This document shows positions 62,601 to 64,000 of a DNA stretch of 64,000 nt, piece after piece. This DNA is from Pseudomonas lurida (GTDB lineage Bacteria; Pseudomonadota; Gammaproteobacteria; Pseudomonadales; Pseudomonadaceae): contig NZ_PDJB01000001.1 of the NCBI RefSeq assembly GCF_002563895.1, positions 4,013,501-4,077,500 of the forward strand, read 5' to 3'. The position numbers were made by a program, and so were the translations under genes. Under the pieces are notes generated by a model. It saw only the letters and a list, made by a program, of their open reading frames with translations. It was not told the origin of the DNA and did no database searches. Numbering within the stretch: the first letter of the stretch is position 1; each line of letters begins with the position of its first letter.

Positions 62601-62764
62601 TTGGCCGAGGCCCCGTTGTAGGTGGCGGAAATCTTCACCGTGGGCGGCGCGATATCCGGGTATTGCTCCAACGGCAACTGGCTGATGGACAGGCTGCCAC
62701 CGAGCATGATCACGATGGCAATGACCCAGGCGAAAATCGGTCGATCAATAAAAAAGTGCGCCAC
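59630..62764 (-). CDS. RND efflux transporter, HAE1 family (AcrB/MexB-like)
   Basis: This 1044-residue inner-membrane proton antiporter has twelve helices and two large periplasmic loops. The N-terminal [20 protein letters not shown], the proton-relay Asp pair in [18 protein letters not shown] (TM4) and the TM10-11 [19 protein letters not shown] are typical. The start is GTG 62764, two bases after the adaptor stop, with an excellent AAGGAGGG ribosome site. A longer frame upstream overlaps the adaptor gene. Substrates are probably hydrophobic drugs or aromatics; no local regulator gene is in the window. Confidence 0.94.
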   Translation of the reverse strand: MAHFFIDRPIFAWVIAIVIMLGGSLSISQLPLEQYPDIAPPTVKISATYNGASAKTVEDSVTQVIEQQMKGLDNLTYMSATSSSAGSASISLTFTAGTDPDVAQMQVQNKLQQAESRLPQSVQSEGLTVTKGGSDFLMIVALASDDPSVTGTQIGDYISTTLLDSISRIDGVGDVQTLGSGYAMRIWLDPALLEKYALMPSDISSALEAQNTEVSAGQLGALPAIKGQQLNATISARSKLQTVEEFRKVVVKSNSDGAVVLLGDVATLELGSESYDISTALNGKPAAAMGVQLAAGANALNVGDAVKAKLKEMEPFYPAQMQLKNVIAYDTTPFVSLSIEEVVKALGEAIVLVVLIMFLFLQSLRATLIPAITVPVVLLGTFGVLALFGYSINTLTMFAMVLAIGLLVDDAIVVVENVERLMGEGLSPVAATRQSMREISGALVGITLVLSAVFIPMAFFGGSTGIIYRQFSVTIVSAMVLSVLVAMTLTPALCASLLKARNGEGHGAQRGFFGWFNRTFERAGAGYERWVGVVLRRWARSLLLYGVVLVVMAVGYVSLATSFLPDEDQGILLAQIQLPVGATDSRTQAVIKQFEDYILQQPEVEAMISISGLGMGGNSQNTARAFIRLKDWSERGGSGQGAAAIAQRATLALSSIGDADAFVMQPPTVRGLGQSSGFDLQLKDLGGLGHDALVAAREQFLELARKDDRLLGVRSNGLDDAPQLKVSIDDRKAGALSLSTSDINSTLATALGGTYVNDFLNQGRVKKVYVEGQASSRMQAADLDHWFVRNSNNEMVPFSSFASSAWGYGSPLLERYNGNSSLEIVGDPAPGVSSGDAMDAVEAIVRQLPQGIGYEWTGQSYQLRLSGSQAPLLYGISVLFVFLCLAALYESWSVPFSVILVVPLGVIGAVLATRVAGLSNDVYFQVGLLTTVGLAAKNAILIVEFAKHLQEQGSSVIDATLVAVRQRLRPILMTSLAFMFGVLPLALSTGAGSAGRQAIGTGVLGGMFSATALGIFFVPLFFVLIRRRFGRVRSASQSAPTGDA

Positions 62765-62766
62765 GC

Positions 62767-63951
62767 TCAACCCTCCTTCGCGGGGGTGGGAGGTGTCGCC
62801 GCCTGAGCATTGGCATCCTGCACTTGGACCGCGGCGCCGGCACGGACTTTTTGTCCGCCTTCGACAATCAATTGGTCCCCCGCCTGCAGGCCTACCGTCA
62901 CCCACCACTGATTCCCCACCGCCCGATCGATGGTCAGCTCACGCTGTTCGACCTTGCCGTCGACCACCAGCAACGCGGTGGTCACGCCACTGGCGCTGCG
63001 GTTCACGGCTTTTTGCGGAACCAGGATGGCCTGCTCGTCGCGCGCCTGTTCGAGCACCGCGCGGACATACATGCCCGGTAGCAGCAGGTGCTCCGGGTTG
63101 GCGAACTCCGCACGCAGGGTGACCGTGCCCGTCCCCTCGTTGACACTCACACCACTGACTTTGAGCCGCCCCTGCTGGTTGTAGGCGCTGCCATCGTCCA
63201 GCTTCAGGCTGACCCGTGCCTGGCCATCACCGCTGGACTGCAGCGCGCCGCTGGCCAGGTCGCGCTTGAGCTTGAGCAATTCGGTGGTCGATTGGGTCAC
63301 ATCCACATAGATCGGATCGAGTTGCTGCACCGTGGTCAAGGCACTGTCCTGATTAGCCACCACCAACGCCCCCGGGGTCACGGTGGAGGTTTCGATGCGC
63401 CCGCTGACCGGTGAGGTAATACGGGTGTAGGCCAGGTTGATCCGGGCGGTCTGGACTTCGGCCTCGGCAACTTGTACGTCGGCGGCGGCCGTCAGCAAGG
63501 TCGCCTGGGCGTCTTCGTTATCTTGCTGGCTGATGGCATTGATCTTCACCAGGTCGGCATCGCGCCTGGCGGTGGCCTGCGCCGATTTGAGCGTGGCGCG
63601 GTACTTGGCCAGGCTCGCCTGGGCCTGTGCCAGCGCGGCGGTGTAGGACGCCGCATCCAATTGGTACAAGGCTTGCCCGACCTTGACATCCGCACCCTCG
63701 ACAAACAGTCGCCGCTGGACGATGCCGCCGACCTGCGGACGAATCTGCGCCACCATGAAGGCCTGGGTGCGCCCCGCCAGCTCAGTGGTCAGCACTTGGC
63801 TCTGGGGTTTTATGCTGATCACCGAGACTTTGGGCGTGACTGCCTCAGGAGGTGGCTCGCCGCCGGAGCAGCCGCCGAGCATGGCCAGAACGATCAAGGA
63901 CAGGAAAACCGCGGCGGTTACCAGGTATTTGGCGATTATTTTCGTGGACAT
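62767..63951 (-). CDS. RND efflux periplasmic adaptor lipoprotein (MexA/AcrA-like)
   Basis: This 394-residue membrane-fusion protein has a lipobox LGGC at about residue 28, the lipoyl halves [24 protein letters not shown] and [19 protein letters not shown] (in parts), a coiled-coil hairpin between them (about 105-165), then beta-barrel and membrane-proximal domains ([14 protein letters not shown]). It bridges the RND pump to the outer-membrane channel. It is the first gene of the operon; only 49 bp of upstream sequence is in the window, so the promoter and any regulator lie beyond the right edge. Confidence 0.93.
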   Translation of the reverse strand: MSTKIIAKYLVTAAVFLSLIVLAMLGGCSGGEPPPEAVTPKVSVISIKPQSQVLTTELAGRTQAFMVAQIRPQVGGIVQRRLFVEGADVKVGQALYQLDAASYTAALAQAQASLAKYRATLKSAQATARRDADLVKINAISQQDNEDAQATLLTAAADVQVAEAEVQTARINLAYTRITSPVSGRIETSTVTPGALVVANQDSALTTVQQLDPIYVDVTQSTTELLKLKRDLASGALQSSGDGQARVSLKLDDGSAYNQQGRLKVSGVSVNEGTGTVTLRAEFANPEHLLLPGMYVRAVLEQARDEQAILVPQKAVNRSASGVTTALLVVDGKVEQRELTIDRAVGNQWWVTVGLQAGDQLIVEGGQKVRAGAAVQVQDANAQAATPPTPAKEG

Positions 63952-64000
63952 AGCGGCCTCTGCAACACGGAATGGCTTGAGTCAGCGCCATCCTGCAAGG

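Noticed and set aside
61463..62806. 447-codon plus-strand frame opposite the RND transporter
   Set aside because: Antisense shadow of a well-supported gene; low-complexity His/Gly/Gln-rich product without a domain.

Overview
This is chromosomal DNA from a fluorescent-group Pseudomonas. The evidence is about 60 percent GC, tandem REPIN palindromes of the GTGGGAGCTGGCTTGCC type, typical Pseudomonas proteins (a MexAB-OprM style RND pump, MlaA, FadR-type GntR, FecBCDE), and a nitrile hydratase cluster that matches, gene for gene and residue for residue where I could check, the one I remember from P. chlororaphis B23. No tRNA, rRNA, CRISPR array or intact insertion sequence was found.

Layout. (1) 1-2706, minus: a TonB-dependent receptor followed by the start of an amino-acid ABC permease that runs off the left edge. 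(2) 3190-3786: four tandem REPINs with a 170-171 bp period. (3) 3825-13348, minus: a complete type II secretion operon in the Xanthomonas Xps order E-F-G-H-I-J-K-L-M-N-D, with a lipoprotein secretin and no visible cargo gene. (4) 13723-19980, minus: fecBCDE-like ferric dicitrate importer genes and an STN-domain siderophore receptor, with no fecIR pair beside them. (5) 20176-25187, minus: a FadR-type regulator, an amino-acid ABC transporter, a truncated PotF-like pseudogene and a gamma-glutamyltransferase, which together look like an uptake-and-hydrolysis unit for a gamma-glutamyl compound. (6) 25466-31417: an unknown protein, a two-component system, a divergently encoded extra BamA and a split YeeE/YedE pair. 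(7) 31656-42382, plus: an aromatic catabolic block (outer-membrane MetA-like protein, MFS transporter, lignostilbene/isoeugenol-type oxygenase, FAH-family hydrolase, IclR regulator, flavin hydroxylase, extradiol-type dioxygenase, aldehyde dehydrogenase, AraC regulator). (8) 42395-53253: the aldoxime-nitrile pathway (nhpR, oxdA, amiA, nhpA, nhpB, nhpC, a PAS chemoreceptor-like gene, acsA), with an extra outer-membrane gene and a small unknown ORF. (9) 53276-58153: TetR and Lrp regulators, an alcohol dehydrogenase, a CHASE-GGDEF cyclase and MlaA. (10) 58239-63951, minus: a tripartite RND efflux pump.

How the parts fit. The nitrile cluster encodes aldoxime to nitrile (OxdA), nitrile to amide (Fe-type NhpAB matured with NhpC), amide to acid (AmiA) and acid to acyl-CoA (AcsA). 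Next to it, the catabolic block can be read as alkene cleavage to an aromatic aldehyde, oxidation to the acid, ring hydroxylation, ring cleavage and hydrolysis. The two blocks meet at two convergent AraC-type regulators only 12 bp apart, and each carries an outer-membrane protein of the same family, so the 31.6-53.3 kb stretch is an accessory island for plant-type aromatics and aldoximes. The points most worth pursuing are this combined island and its undescribed extra genes, a sigma-54 type promoter in front of the AraC-type nhpR, a nested terminator-like structure inside the nitrile operon, and the extra BamA facing a two-component system across three helically phased repeats.
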